Notes: generated by a model from the sequence alone, not told the origin. A DNA stretch of 64,000 nt from Anaerolineae bacterium (GCA_023382675.1 JAHDWN010000014.1:1-64000), one strand, 5' to 3'; shown: positions 1-8,548, counted from the stretch's first letter. Program-made: numbers and translations.

Positions 1-115
1 TGGGTGCGCAGGGCCTGGCTCACGGTGCGAAATACAGGTACTCTGTACTTTTTGTACTCGGTTCAACAGGCAAGCCACGTCTAATGGCTAACGCCTCCAA
101 AGCCGCCCGCCAGCC
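1..115 (+). repeat. Composite intergenic repeat, first copy (cut by window edge)
   Basis: The first 62 bases hold GTACTC-type words (two GTACT words and GTACTCGG). They are followed by TTCAACAGGCAAGCCACG and then GGCTAACG-type words. The same order recurs at 3.9 kb and in reverse at 38.8 kb. No gene is visible here. Confidence 0.6.
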
Positions 116-193
116 CCAGAAGCCAAGTGCCAATACCCAGTCCCCAAAAGCTCGCAACACGCTACAATGCTGCCCAAAACCGAGGCAAACACC

Positions 194-1015
194 ATGGCTG
201 AAGTCGATACCATCCATCCTGATCACTTGCCGCTGACGGTCGACTCGCTGGCGGAGCAGTTCGCGGCCTGCGGGCTCGCCGCCGGGCATACGGTGCTCGT
301 CCACACGCGGATGAGTGCGCTCGGCTGGGTTACAGGTGGGCCGGTCGCCGTCATTCAGGCATTGCTGCGCGTGTTGACGCCGACCGGCACATTGATGATG
401 CCCGCCTTCTCACCCGACACAACCGATCCGGCCAACTGGAGGAATCCGCCTGTGCCGGAGCACTGGTGGCCGGTCATCCGCGAACACATGCCCGCCTATG
501 ATCCGCGGACGACGCCGACGCGCGGCGTTGGACAGGTAGCCGAACTGTTCCGGACGTGGCCGGGTGTCATGCGCAGCGCCCATCCCGAGGCATCGTTTGC
601 GGCCATCGGTCCCAACGCGGCGTATCTGCTGGCGAATCACACGTCGCTGGAACCGTTGTTCGCCGATGATTCGCCTGTTGGCAAGCTGTATGCGCTGGAT
701 GGCTACGTCTTCCTGCTCGGCCCAACTCACCTTAACAACACGTCGCTGCATCTGGCCGAATACCGCGCGAACATCCCCAAGCGCTATTTTCGCGAAAGCG
801 TCGCCATGTTCGTCGATGGGGTGCGCCAGCGGATCAGCTACGACCTGCGCGATCTGAACGACGCGGACTTTGCCGCGCTCGGCGATGAATACGAGGCAGC
901 GCATGGCATCCCGCGCGGGCGCGTAGGGCAGGCTGAGGTGCGCTTTATGAAGCAGCGTCCGCTGGTCGATTACGCGGTCACGTGGCTGGAGCAGCATCGC
1001 GCCGAGGATGGATAA
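194..1015 (+). CDS. AAC(3)-family aminoglycoside N-acetyltransferase-like protein
   Basis: The 273-residue protein has the full length and block order of the AAC(3)/YokD acetyltransferase family, which transfers acetyl from acetyl-CoA to an amino group. Visible blocks are VHTRMSALGWVTGG (residues 36-49), GTLMMPAFSPDTTDPANW, DPRTTPTRGVGQVAELFR and SAHPEASFAAIG with His130. I start it at ATG 194. An earlier in-frame ATG at 167 overlaps a TACAAT -10-like box at 163-168 and would add nine non-conserved residues. Chromosomal members of this family often do not confer resistance, so the true substrate is open. It stands alone between repeat tracts. Confidence 0.85.
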   Translation: MAEVDTIHPDHLPLTVDSLAEQFAACGLAAGHTVLVHTRMSALGWVTGGPVAVIQALLRVLTPTGTLMMPAFSPDTTDPANWRNPPVPEHWWPVIREHMPAYDPRTTPTRGVGQVAELFRTWPGVMRSAHPEASFAAIGPNAAYLLANHTSLEPLFADDSPVGKLYALDGYVFLLGPTHLNNTSLHLAEYRANIPKRYFRESVAMFVDGVRQRISYDLRDLNDADFAALGDEYEAAHGIPRGRVGQAEVRFMKQRPLVDYAVTWLEQHRAEDG

Positions 1016-1102
1016 GCACTGGTACTCAGTTCTGAGTTAGCGTACAACCTGACAAGGCACAGTGTTTGTCTGCCCAAGAAGCTAAGGACTATTGACTAAC
1101 GG
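1016..1102 (+). repeat. Composite intergenic repeat, copy 2
   Basis: GGTACTCAGTTCTGAGTTAG is followed by the linker words CAACCTGACAAGGCACAGTG and TTTGTCTGCCCAAGAAGC, and then by GACTAACGGCTAAAGGC. The element lies between convergent genes and may also end their transcripts, but no T-run is visible. Confidence 0.6.
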
Positions 1103-2119
1103 CTAAAGGCTGAAACGCAGAATCAGCGGCGTCTGCCCGAACAGACTGATCTCGATCTGATCGGCGGGGGCGGCAGGCAGCAGATCGGGCAAGGTGGTCA
1201 GCAGGACGAGCGCGCGGCCGGGCGTGACGACGCGCTGCATCTCGGCGAAGGCAGCCCGATAGAGCGCGCGCAGATCATCGCTGGCGGCGATCTGGCGGCC
1301 CCAGGGCAGATTGGACACGACCGCCGCCACCGAGGCGCTCGCCAGGGGCAGCCGCGCGGCATCCCACAGAGCAAAGCGCGCGGGCACACCGGCCAGCCGA
1401 GCATTCGCCTGCGCAGCCGCCAGGACAGCGCGCGTCAAATCCCCACCGATGGCCGCGCAGCCTGCGCTGGCCGCCTCAATCGGGATCGTGCCGGCGCCGC
1501 AGAACGGATCGAGCAGCGTCACGCCCGGCGCACAGCCCGCCAGCCGGAGCATGGCCGCGGCGACCGTCGGCTTGAGCGAGCCGGGCAGGTGAATCTGCTT
1601 GTAGGCGCGGCGGTGCAGCGGCTGACGGAGCAGGCGCGCGCCAATCACTGCCTCGGCGTGGTCAATGAAGACGCGTAGATTGAGATCAGCCTCGTCGTCG
1701 TCGGCATATGTCCAGGTGGGCTGCGCTCGCAATACGCCATCAGCGACAGCCGTCTTGATCTCCTGCGCTGAGTAGTTGCGCTTGCCGACGAAGTTGGCTG
1801 TGACCGAGAAGCGCACCGGCTCAACCAGCGGGCGAACGTGGCGAATTGTTGCCAGCGCAGCACCCAGCGGCAGACGCGCGCTCCACATTCTGATCTGCGC
1901 CAGCGCGTCGCGCGTGTGCGGCAGGTCGTGCCAGTCGGCGATGTGCAGGAACACGTCGTCCACCGTGCGTAACTCTGCAACGGTTGCCAGCGCATCGGCG
2001 TCCACCTGCGCGGCAACTCGCCGGTAGGCGATCTGGCGCGTGCGCAGGCCAAGCTCGGTCATTTCCGCGGCGCTGATGCTTTCCAGGCCGCGTGTGGTGA
2101 TGGCGAAGAGATCGATCAT
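1103..2119 (-). CDS. THUMP-domain class I methyltransferase (RNA guanine-N2 or tRNA type)
   Basis: The 338-residue protein has an N-terminal ferredoxin-like/THUMP region (about 1-160, with GLESISAAEMTELGL near the start) and a Rossmann methyltransferase domain. Motif I is TLLDPFCGAGTIPIEAA at 201-217. The catalytic SNLPWG sequence at 269-274 is the NPPY-type motif of N2-guanine methyltransferases such as Trm14 and RlmL. It should methylate a guanine in tRNA or rRNA using S-adenosylmethionine. I chose ATG 2119 because the 39 residues upstream in frame are low in conservation and overlap the divergent neighbour's leader. It is divergent from the aminotransferase with a 94-base gap. Confidence 0.85.
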   Translation of the reverse strand: MIDLFAITTRGLESISAAEMTELGLRTRQIAYRRVAAQVDADALATVAELRTVDDVFLHIADWHDLPHTRDALAQIRMWSARLPLGAALATIRHVRPLVEPVRFSVTANFVGKRNYSAQEIKTAVADGVLRAQPTWTYADDDEADLNLRVFIDHAEAVIGARLLRQPLHRRAYKQIHLPGSLKPTVAAAMLRLAGCAPGVTLLDPFCGAGTIPIEAASAGCAAIGGDLTRAVLAAAQANARLAGVPARFALWDAARLPLASASVAAVVSNLPWGRQIAASDDLRALYRAAFAEMQRVVTPGRALVLLTTLPDLLPAAPADQIEISLFGQTPLILRFSL

Positions 2120-2213
2120 GCGCCGGATTGTAGCACTGCGCGGCGCGAGCGGTAGAATCGGCGTCGTTGCGCTCGCAGCGCTGTTGGCGCACGTGAACGA
2201 CGAAGGCATTCCC

Positions 2214-3323
2214 ATGATCGAGCTGCCCATTACCAATGATTATCTCGCCTGGGCGCGCGGCGTTCAGGACATGATCGACGCGCACCCTGATCTCTACAAC
2301 CTGTTCAGCAGCGCCAGCGCCATGCCGCGTGATCTGCTGCTGGCGGATCTCGAAGCGATGACGCCGCACGACTGGCTCGCGTCGGTCTCGCCCTGGGGGC
2401 ATCACACCGTCGCTGAGCGGATCGCGGCCTGGTGCGGTGTTCCCTCGGAGTGGGTGCTCGTCACCAGCGGTGCGTCGAATGGTCTGGTTGTGGTCGCGCG
2501 GGCGCTGGTCGGGCAGGGCGACCGCGTCGTGGTCGAAGCGCCCGCCTACCAGCCATTTTTGCGTGTGCTGGAAGATTGCGGCGCGCAGATTGTCCGTGTG
2601 CCCCGGCTGGCGGCGTATGACTTCGCGCTCGATCTGGCGGCGCTGAACGAGGCGCTCAAGAGCGGCGCGCGGCTGATCCTGCTCTCGAATCTGCACAATC
2701 CAAGCGCGGCGTCGCTGAGCAGTGACGATCTGGCGGTGGTGCTGGCGCTGGCGGAACGCGCGGGCGCGCTGGTCGTGGTCGACGAGGTCTACCAGCACTT
2801 TGTCGCGTGTGATTCAGCGGCTGTTCAGGCGGATCACGCCATCGCGATCAGCAGCCTGTCGAAGACTTACGGCATGGGTGGGCTGCGTTGCGGTTGGATC
2901 ATCGCCGCGCCGCCGCTGATCGAATGGCTGCGACCGGCGCACACGCTCTACGAGAACACAACCTCGGCGGCGGCGCAGACGGTCTCTGCGCGCGTCTGGT
3001 CACACATCGGCGACTACCGCGCGCTGGCAGTCGAGCGGGCGGCGGCCAATCGCGCGCTCGTTCAGGATTTTGCCGCGCCGCTGCTCGCCGACGGGTTGCT
3101 CGTGGGCGCTGTCCCGGCGCAGGGCTGTGTTTATTTTCCACAGCTGGCAGGGATTGATGACACCGATGCCTTCTCACGGCGCACAGTGCGCGATCAGCAT
3201 GTGGTCGTCGTGCCGGGCGAGTTCTTCGAGGTGCCGGGGCACATCCGCATCGGCTATGGCGGTGACAGCGCGCGGCTGGCTGCCGGGCTGGAGCGGCTGG
3301 CGGCAGCGATCCGGGCGGGTTAA
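2214..3323 (+). CDS. PLP-dependent aminotransferase, class I/II fold
   Basis: The 369-residue fold-type I enzyme has the expected blocks: VTSGASNGL (84-91) for phosphate contact, SNLHNPSA (158-165), VVDEVYQHF (188-196), and ISSLSKTYGMGGLRCGW with the Schiff-base lysine Lys217. It should transfer an amino group or carry out a related PLP reaction; the substrate cannot be read from the sequence. ATG 2214 is chosen because it begins a typical N-terminus (MIELPITNDYLAW). Its last codons overlap the 3' end of ruvC by four bases on the opposite strand. Confidence 0.85.
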   Translation: MIELPITNDYLAWARGVQDMIDAHPDLYNLFSSASAMPRDLLLADLEAMTPHDWLASVSPWGHHTVAERIAAWCGVPSEWVLVTSGASNGLVVVARALVGQGDRVVVEAPAYQPFLRVLEDCGAQIVRVPRLAAYDFALDLAALNEALKSGARLILLSNLHNPSAASLSSDDLAVVLALAERAGALVVVDEVYQHFVACDSAAVQADHAIAISSLSKTYGMGGLRCGWIIAAPPLIEWLRPAHTLYENTTSAAAQTVSARVWSHIGDYRALAVERAAANRALVQDFAAPLLADGLLVGAVPAQGCVYFPQLAGIDDTDAFSRRTVRDQHVVVVPGEFFEVPGHIRIGYGGDSARLAAGLERLAAAIRAG

Positions 3324-3808
3324 TACAGGCTGTCCATCTGCGAGTATTGGATCGCGGTGATGGCGATGGCGAGCGCGTCGGCGGCGTCGTCCGGTTTGGG
3401 CACGGTGTCCAGGCCGAGCAGCATTCGCACCATCTCCTGCATCTGCGGCTTCTTCGCGCCGCCGTAGCCGGTGACCGTTTGCTTGATGATGCTCGGCTGG
3501 TATTCAGCAATCGGCAGGTTCGCCAGCGACAGCGACAGCAGGATCACGCCGCGCCCCTGGGCGACGGTGATGGCTGTGGTGATGTTCTTGCCGAAGTAAA
3601 GCTGCTCGACGGCGGCCTGATCGGGCTTGTAGATCTCGATCAGCGCCGTCAGTTCGTCGTAGATCGTGCGCAGGCGTTCCGGCATCGGCTGACCGGCAGG
3701 CGTGGTGATGACGCCATACTTGACGGTCTGGAGCGCGCCGTCATGGAGCTGCCGCACCAGGCCGTAACCGACCGTGGCTGTGCCGGGGTCAATGCCGAGG
3801 GCTAGCAT
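3320..3808 (-). CDS. ruvC: Holliday junction resolvase RuvC
   Basis: The 162-residue protein starts MLALGIDPGTATVGYG. It has all four acidic residues of the RuvC active site: Asp7, Glu68 (in AVEQLYFGKN), Asp141 and Asp144 (in DDAADALAIA). RuvC resolves Holliday junctions made by RuvAB during recombination. Length and N-terminus match the family. It lies downstream of yebC on the same strand, a common arrangement, although 248 bases of repeat separate them. The start codon directly abuts a GTACTC-type repeat tract, so no clear Shine-Dalgarno site is present. ruvB is 35 kb away. Confidence 0.96.
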   Translation of the reverse strand: MLALGIDPGTATVGYGLVRQLHDGALQTVKYGVITTPAGQPMPERLRTIYDELTALIEIYKPDQAAVEQLYFGKNITTAITVAQGRGVILLSLSLANLPIAEYQPSIIKQTVTGYGGAKKPQMQEMVRMLLGLDTVPKPDDAADALAIAITAIQYSQMDSLY

Positions 3809-4056
3809 GGGACACTCGGTTCTGGGTACTGAGTTCTGTGTTCTGGGTTCAAATTTGGGTGCTCAGTGCTCGGTGCTCAGTTCAGGGTTCACGGTGCGAC
3901 AAAACGAGTACTCGGTGCTCGGTACTCTGTACTCGCTTCAACGGACAAGCCACATTTTTTGCGTGCCCGAAAAGCTAAGCGCTAAAGGCTATCGGCTAGA
4001 GGCCAAAAGCTCAAAAGCCAAAAGCTGACAGCCGACCGCCGCTAGCCAACCGCCAC
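3809..4056 (+). repeat. Composite intergenic repeat, copy 3 (long)
   Basis: This copy carries two GTACTC/GTGCTC tracts (about 3812-3940), the linker words TTCAACGGACAAGCCACA and GTGCCCGAAAAGCTAAG, and a long GGCTAA/AGCC tract (about 3978-4050). It fills the whole yebC-ruvC gap and would be transcribed as the ruvC leader. Confidence 0.7.
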
Positions 4057-4809
4057 CTACGCTGTCTCGAAGGCGTTGAGCGCCTCGTCGGTCATCATCA
4101 GGTTGCTGGAGACGCTCTGCACGTCGTCAAGTTCTTCCAGCTCGCTCATGATGCGCAGGTTCTGGATCGCCTTTTCGAGCGCGACTTCGGTCTCGTTCTT
4201 CGAAATCCACTTGAGTTCGGACTCGTCGATCTCGTAACCGGCCTCCGCCAGCGCCTCTTCGACCGCCGCGAACTGCTCGCGCGGGGTGTAGACGACCACG
4301 ACGCCGTCTTCGTTGACGACATCGTCCGCGCCGGCTTCGGCGGCGACCATGAACACCTCGTCAAAATCGACCGCGTCGCCCTTGAGGATGATCGCGCCTT
4401 TGTGCTCGAACTGCCAGAGCACCGACCCGACCGAGGCCATGTTGCCGCCGAACTTGTTGAAGACACGCTTCATCTCGCCGAGGGTGCGGTTCTTGTTGTC
4501 GGTCAGCACGTCGATGACAATGCCGACGCCTTCCGCGCCGTAAGCCTCGAATGTGATCTCCTCCATGTCCGCGCCTTCGAGCTTGCCCGTGCCTTTGAGA
4601 ATGGCGCGCTCGATGTTCTCTTTCGGCATGTTCGCCGCGCGCGCTTTCTGAATGGCGAGGCGCAGCTTGGCATTGGCGTTCTCGTCGCCGCCGCCTTCGC
4701 GCGCTGCCTGAACGATCTCACGCCCCAGGCGGGTAAAGATTTTCCCTCGCTTGGCGTCTTCTGCGCCTTTCTTACGCTTAATGGTCGACCATTTGCTATG
4801 TCCGGACAT
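4057..4809 (-). CDS. yebC: YebC/PmpR-family protein
   Basis: The 250-residue protein begins MSGHSKWSTIKRKKGAEDAK, the signature start of YebC. Hallmarks follow: NMPKENIERAILKGTG, FEAYGAEGVGI and NKNRTLGEMKRVFNKFGG. Family members are either DNA-binding regulators or ribosome-associated factors that help translate proline-rich stretches, a role that would fit the Pro-rich proteins in this window; that link is an inference. ATG 4809 is certain from homology, and upstream in-frame codons are not conserved. A TATAAT -10 box lies at 4852-4857 on the same strand. Confidence 0.96.
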   Translation of the reverse strand: MSGHSKWSTIKRKKGAEDAKRGKIFTRLGREIVQAAREGGGDENANAKLRLAIQKARAANMPKENIERAILKGTGKLEGADMEEITFEAYGAEGVGIVIDVLTDNKNRTLGEMKRVFNKFGGNMASVGSVLWQFEHKGAIILKGDAVDFDEVFMVAAEAGADDVVNEDGVVVVYTPREQFAAVEEALAEAGYEIDESELKWISKNETEVALEKAIQNLRIMSELEELDDVQSVSSNLMMTDEALNAFETA

Positions 4810-4851
4810 ATCTTCGGTGTCCCCCCCAAAAGTGATTTCAAAGTTGTGATG

Positions 4852-4857
4852 ATTATA
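4852..4857 (-). promoter_or_regulatory. Candidate -10 box of the yebC promoter
   Basis: The minus strand reads GGTATAATC about 45 bases upstream of the yebC start. No convincing -35 box is seen at 17 bases spacing. Confidence 0.45.
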
Positions 4858-5091
4858 CCTGAGAGGCGCGCGAGCGTCGAGACAGGGGCACAGATCGCGC
4901 GGGCAAACGGGGGAGGGGGAACCACAGTGGCACACAGGCCACAGAGGTACACTGTTTCCTGTCGAATTCGCTGATGCGCTAATCTGCTATTTCGCTATTT
5001 CGCTAATTTGCTCTCCACGCCAGGGCAAACGCATCAAAATCCTCGATGGGTTCTTAATGGTTCATAGTGTATCGCAAAGGGTGATTTCTTC

Positions 5092-5173
5092 GTAGGGGCG
5101 CATCATGATGCGCCCCTACAGACACCCAGAGACCCTTTATAACCCGTGGTTCCTGATTCATGCGATTGCCCTG
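5092..5173 (+). repeat. 82-base dispersed repeat, copy 1 (inverted copy at 20652-20733)
   Basis: The reverse complement of these 82 bases is identical, base for base, to 20652-20733, and identity stops sharply at both ends. One end is a 28-base perfect palindrome with arms GTAGGGGCGCATC and GATGCGCCCCTAC. The rest includes CCTTTATAACCCGTGGTTCC. Confidence 0.95.
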
Positions 5174-5212
5174 TCTCCACGCTTGAGATGCGCCGTTGCC
5201 TCAGTTGGTGCG

Positions 5213-5221
5213 TGTTATAAT
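5213..5221 (+). promoter_or_regulatory. Extended -10 promoter for the FecR-like gene
   Basis: TGTTATAAT is a consensus -10 hexamer with the upstream TGn extension. It lies 39 bases before the ATG at 5261. No good -35 is seen, as expected for extended -10 promoters. Confidence 0.5.
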
Positions 5222-5260
5222 GCACGTCGCTCGTCAGTAAGGTGTTTTCGCATAGTCAGT

Positions 5261-6721
5261 ATGAGCACGACCACCCGCGAACATCCACGTCTCCGCCAGC
5301 GCAGCCAGCAGAACGTCGCCTGGGGCATCCTCTGGATCGCGCTCGGACTGTTCTTTCTCACGGTTGCGCTGGCCAGCATGGGCATCTATTACTTCCTGTT
5401 TCGCTCGACAGTGCCGCTGCAATCACAACTCCAGGTCTCGCGCGGGACGCTCGGCGTCACCGGCACGGATCTGATCGAGCAGGTGGTGCGCGGCGACCGC
5501 CAGCCATATCTGCTCTTTGGCGACGTTATCACCGTCAACCCTGACTCGCAGGGGCTGCTCTTGATCGACGACGTGCGCCTGGAAGACGCGCCCTATGTCG
5601 CCGCGCTCACCTTGAGCAATGATTCATCGGTCACGCTCAACGAGGCCGCGCGCCCGCGCTACGATTGGAGCAGCCAGCCCTATACGCTCGATCTCGGCAA
5701 CGTTGCCGGCGAAGTCAGTGTGCTGATCTCCGAGCAGAGCGAGCGCGAGGTACGCATCGCGCTCACGACGCGGAGCGGCGACTCGGTCATCCTGACCAGT
5801 CCAGGTGAGTATCTGGTGACAGCACGCGGCGAACAACTGGCGGTCTCCAACATCAGCGGCACGGCGCTGCTGGTCACGGACGACCGAAACAGCAACCGCG
5901 CGGTGCCCGCCGGTCAGCGCGGCCTGCTGACGACCACGAACAACGAGATCAGCCTGGAAGGTGGCTACGTCAATCTACTAGGGGAGCGCGGCTTCCGCGA
6001 AACCAACATCGTCGCGGACGCAGCCAGCTCAGCGGCTGGCGCAGGGCCGAACGCCACCCCCTGGATTTGCAGCAGCCCGCCGCATGACCCGCCGCGCGGC
6101 TCCTATGGCATCGTCAACTTCGACGGGCGTACCACGCTTCACATCATCCGTGATGGCGGCGCACAAACGCACGGCGAAACGCGCTGCACCAAGTATTTCG
6201 GCGCAGGCACGACCGGCATCGACATTTCAGATCACAGCTACCTGGCGCTGAGGGTGACGTTCTACGTGGCCGGGCAGTCGCTGGCCGTATGCGGCGTGGC
6301 CGGGACGGAATGCCCGCTGATGGTCAACATGCAGTACATCCCCCAGAATACGCCGGGTGCCGAAAGCGCCGCGTCACTCACAGTCAATCCCGCGACACCG
6401 GAACAGCCGTTTGGCCCGATCCCGGTCGAAGACATCCCGGTGCGCAATTGGCATCACGGTTTCTACACCGTGCCTGCGGGCTCAATCCCGTCGCCGCTGC
6501 GCTGCGATACCTGCCCGCAGGAGCATTCGTTCATCCGCCAAGGCCGTTGGTTCACCTATGACACGGGCAATCTGCTGGCGCTGTTCCCTCAGGAGCAAAA
6601 GCCCGGCTCAATCCTCAGCTTCAGCTTTTACGCATCCGGTCACGAATACGACGTCTACGTCAGCGAAGTCGCGCTGCTGGTGGACACGCTTTCGGCAGAC
6701 TCCGAACAACCGGCAGGGTAG
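5261..6721 (+). CDS. Membrane-anchored protein with FecR-like beta domain, function unknown
   Basis: The 486-residue protein has one N-terminal membrane helix (about residues 22-48, WGILWIALGLFFLTVALASM), so nearly all of it is outside the membrane. Residues about 65-260 read like a FecR-type beta domain: repeated short strands, then LTSPGEYLVTARGEQLAV and AVPAGQRGLL. The C-terminal half has four to six cysteines (CSSPPHD, ETRCTK, AVCGVAGTEC, LRCDTC) and resembles a secreted beta-sandwich, possibly carbohydrate binding. I do not recognise a named family. ATG 5261 is chosen because it precedes the hydrophilic stub and helix; the in-frame codons before it fall in the 82-base repeat. Confidence 0.7.
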   Translation: MSTTTREHPRLRQRSQQNVAWGILWIALGLFFLTVALASMGIYYFLFRSTVPLQSQLQVSRGTLGVTGTDLIEQVVRGDRQPYLLFGDVITVNPDSQGLLLIDDVRLEDAPYVAALTLSNDSSVTLNEAARPRYDWSSQPYTLDLGNVAGEVSVLISEQSEREVRIALTTRSGDSVILTSPGEYLVTARGEQLAVSNISGTALLVTDDRNSNRAVPAGQRGLLTTTNNEISLEGGYVNLLGERGFRETNIVADAASSAAGAGPNATPWICSSPPHDPPRGSYGIVNFDGRTTLHIIRDGGAQTHGETRCTKYFGAGTTGIDISDHSYLALRVTFYVAGQSLAVCGVAGTECPLMVNMQYIPQNTPGAESAASLTVNPATPEQPFGPIPVEDIPVRNWHHGFYTVPAGSIPSPLRCDTCPQEHSFIRQGRWFTYDTGNLLALFPQEQKPGSILSFSFYASGHEYDVYVSEVALLVDTLSADSEQPAG

Positions 6722-6739
6722 CAGCGAAAGGGCGCAGAT

Positions 6740-7105
6740 TTGGCGAAGGTAAGCGTACAAGACATCCTTGCCGGGCATACGCCGCCTGTGCAGGCATTGG
6801 CCGAGCACCTGCGCGCGCTGATCCTGGATGCCGAGCCGCGTCTGATCGAAAAGGCGTATGCGGGCTGGCATGGTATCGGCTACACCCACCCGCAGGCTGG
6901 GTACGTCTGCGCGATCTTTCCCCACGAAAACAGCGTCAAGCTCGGCTTCGAGCACGGCGCAAGCCTGCACGATCCGGATGGCCGCCTGCGCCAGGGGGCG
7001 AGCAAGGGCAAGCAGGTGCGCTACTACGAAATCCACAGCCTTGATGACATCTACCCGGATGCCATCCTCGACTTTTTGGTACAGGCCATCCGCCTCAAGT
7101 CATAA
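6740..7105 (+). CDS. DUF1801 (YdhG-like) protein
   Basis: The 121-residue protein matches the DUF1801 pattern: a helical start (VQALAEHLRALILDAEPRLIEKAYAGW), the core FPHENSVKLGFEHGASL and the end GKQVRYYEIHSLDDI. Members are small alpha/beta proteins without an established reaction. It starts at TTG 6740 with GAAAGGG upstream; no in-frame ATG precedes it. It begins 19 bases after the FecR-like gene and is probably co-transcribed with it. Confidence 0.75.
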   Translation: MAKVSVQDILAGHTPPVQALAEHLRALILDAEPRLIEKAYAGWHGIGYTHPQAGYVCAIFPHENSVKLGFEHGASLHDPDGRLRQGASKGKQVRYYEIHSLDDIYPDAILDFLVQAIRLKS

Positions 7106-7130
7106 AGGCACGCAGCAGATGACTTCTGCG

Positions 7131-7835
7131 TCAGAAGCCGAGATTGCTCTCGCGCAGTGATGTCCAACCGCCGCGCGCGATGATCAGATGATCGAGGAAC
7201 TGGATGTCGAGCAGTTCCCCGGCGGCTGCCAGCGCGCGCGTGATCTCCACGTCTTCCGGCGACGGCGCGGGATCGCCGGACGGGTGGTTGTGTGCCAGGA
7301 TCAGCGCCGGGCAGTTGCGGGCGATGGCTTCGCGGTAGACCTCGGCCACGCGCACGACCGACGCATTCAGCGTGCCGATGTAGATGGTCGAGATGGCGAC
7401 GACGCGCCGCCCGCTGTCGAGGAGCAGGGCGCGCACGTGCTCCTGTTGTAGATGCGCCATATCCTGCACGAGGCCAATCGCATCCTCCGCCTTGTAGATG
7501 ACCGGTTGGTCGTGCGGAGTGATCGTACTCAGGCGGCGGGCCAGCTCGGCCGTGGCGAGGAGTTGCGTGCGCTTGGTCTCGCCCAGGCCGTGAATATCCG
7601 TCAAGTCTGCCGGTTGAACGCTCAGCAAGCCGTGCAGGCCGCCGATGCGCGCGAGCACGCGCTCGGCCAGGTGGACGACACTTTCTTGCTGGCTGCCCGT
7701 GCGCAAGATCAGCGCCAACAGCTCGGCGTTGGTCAGTGCTTCCGCGCCCAGCCGCAGCAGCCGTTCGCGCGGGCGCTCGCTCGCGGGCAGGTCGTGTAGA
7801 GAGAGGCTGGCGCGGTCGGCGGGCATTCGCGTCAT
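7131..7835 (-). CDS. radC: RadC-family JAMM protein
   Basis: The 234-residue protein has the standard RadC architecture: an N-terminal UPF0758 segment (DLPASERPRERLLRLGAEAL), a helix-hairpin-helix (LTDIHGLGETKRTQLLA, about 78-94) and a JAMM metalloprotease-like domain. The metal ligands are His182, His184 and Asp195 in HNHPSGDPAPSPED. The biochemical role of RadC is still unsettled; family members turn up near recombination and defence genes. It is divergent from the zinc-ribbon gene that leads into the ATPase/HNH pair. An AGGA ribosome site precedes ATG 7835. Confidence 0.93.
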   Translation of the reverse strand: MTRMPADRASLSLHDLPASERPRERLLRLGAEALTNAELLALILRTGSQQESVVHLAERVLARIGGLHGLLSVQPADLTDIHGLGETKRTQLLATAELARRLSTITPHDQPVIYKAEDAIGLVQDMAHLQQEHVRALLLDSGRRVVAISTIYIGTLNASVVRVAEVYREAIARNCPALILAHNHPSGDPAPSPEDVEITRALAAAGELLDIQFLDHLIIARGGWTSLRESNLGF

Positions 7836-7868
7836 CAGTTGTCCTGGCGGTCTATTCTTACGACTTGA

Positions 7869-7877
7869 TGCTATACT
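7869..7877 (+). promoter_or_regulatory. Extended -10 promoter upstream of the zinc-ribbon membrane gene
   Basis: TGCTATACT fits a TGn-TATACT extended -10 element. It lies 35 bases upstream of the ATG at 7912 and could drive the gene and the ATPase/HNH pair after it. Confidence 0.45.
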
Positions 7878-7911
7878 TTCATCATATCACGTACCGCCTG
7901 GAGGCGTTTGC

Positions 7912-8496
7912 ATGTTTGGATTGGATGCGGATACCACCAATAACCTGGTTGTTGCCGGGTTGGTCTACCTGGGCATGGTCGCGGCGGCCTTCTGGCTGGC
8001 GATGATCATCTGGGCCTACCGCGATATGCGCGCCCGCTCGCGCGATGCGCTGGCACAGTGGTTGGTGGCGCTTCTGGTGGCGGTGCTCAATCTGCCTGGT
8101 CTGCTCATTTACCTGTTCCTGCGCCCGCGCGAGACGCTCTCGGAAGCTTACGAGCGCTCGCTCGAAGAAGAGGCGCTCTTACAGGAGATCGAAGACAAGC
8201 CGGTGTGTCCCGCCTGCCGCCAGAAGACCGACCCCGAATGGCAGGCGTGCCCACACTGCCACACGCGCTTGAAGAAGCCGTGCATCCGCTGCGGGCGGAT
8301 GCTCGAACTGCCGTGGGATCTGTGCCCACACTGCGCGACGCCGCAGCCCGCCAGCTATGGCGAGCCTGCCTACAGCACAGCGCCCGCCGGGGACATCGGC
8401 CTGCCGAAGGTCAGCCGCCGCGAACGGCGGGCCGCGCGTGCCAGCGCTCCCTCTACCGGCAGCAGCGGTTCCATCGAGTTCGTGGACGAGGAATGA
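7912..8496 (+). CDS. Two-helix membrane protein with double zinc ribbon
   Basis: The 194-residue protein has two membrane helices (about 11-35 and 47-70) followed by two CxxC...CxxC zinc ribbons: Cys99, 102, 113, 116 and Cys124, 127, 138, 141. It ends in a basic, Ser-rich tail. Such proteins are common but functionally uncharacterised; the ribbons should sit in the cytoplasm. ATG 7912 has GGAGG upstream (CCTGGAGGCG). Its stop is 52 bases before the ATPase gene, so the three genes at 7.9-10.6 kb may form one transcript. Whether it belongs to the defence module is an open question. Confidence 0.75.
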   Translation: MFGLDADTTNNLVVAGLVYLGMVAAAFWLAMIIWAYRDMRARSRDALAQWLVALLVAVLNLPGLLIYLFLRPRETLSEAYERSLEEEALLQEIEDKPVCPACRQKTDPEWQACPHCHTRLKKPCIRCGRMLELPWDLCPHCATPQPASYGEPAYSTAPAGDIGLPKVSRRERRAARASAPSTGSSGSIEFVDEE

Positions 8497-8548
8497 AACG
8501 ATCAGCGTCTGATGCCCGGCCAATGCGCCGGAAGCGAGGAGCCGCCTC

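Larger units (their letters stand above)
4810..5260. other. 451-base gap: promoters, simple repeat tract and 82-base duplicate
   Basis: From left to right this gap holds the yebC promoter region, a tract of GCTAAT/GCTATTTC words (about 4964-5015), the 82-base repeat at 5092-5173, and an extended -10 promoter (TGTTATAAT at 5213-5221) for the next gene. No conserved coding frame is visible. Confidence 0.6.

Noticed and set aside
194-1015. Aminoglycoside resistance gene of mobile origin
   Set aside because: No integron, transposase or GC shift surrounds it. Chromosomal AAC(3)-like proteins often lack resistance activity.
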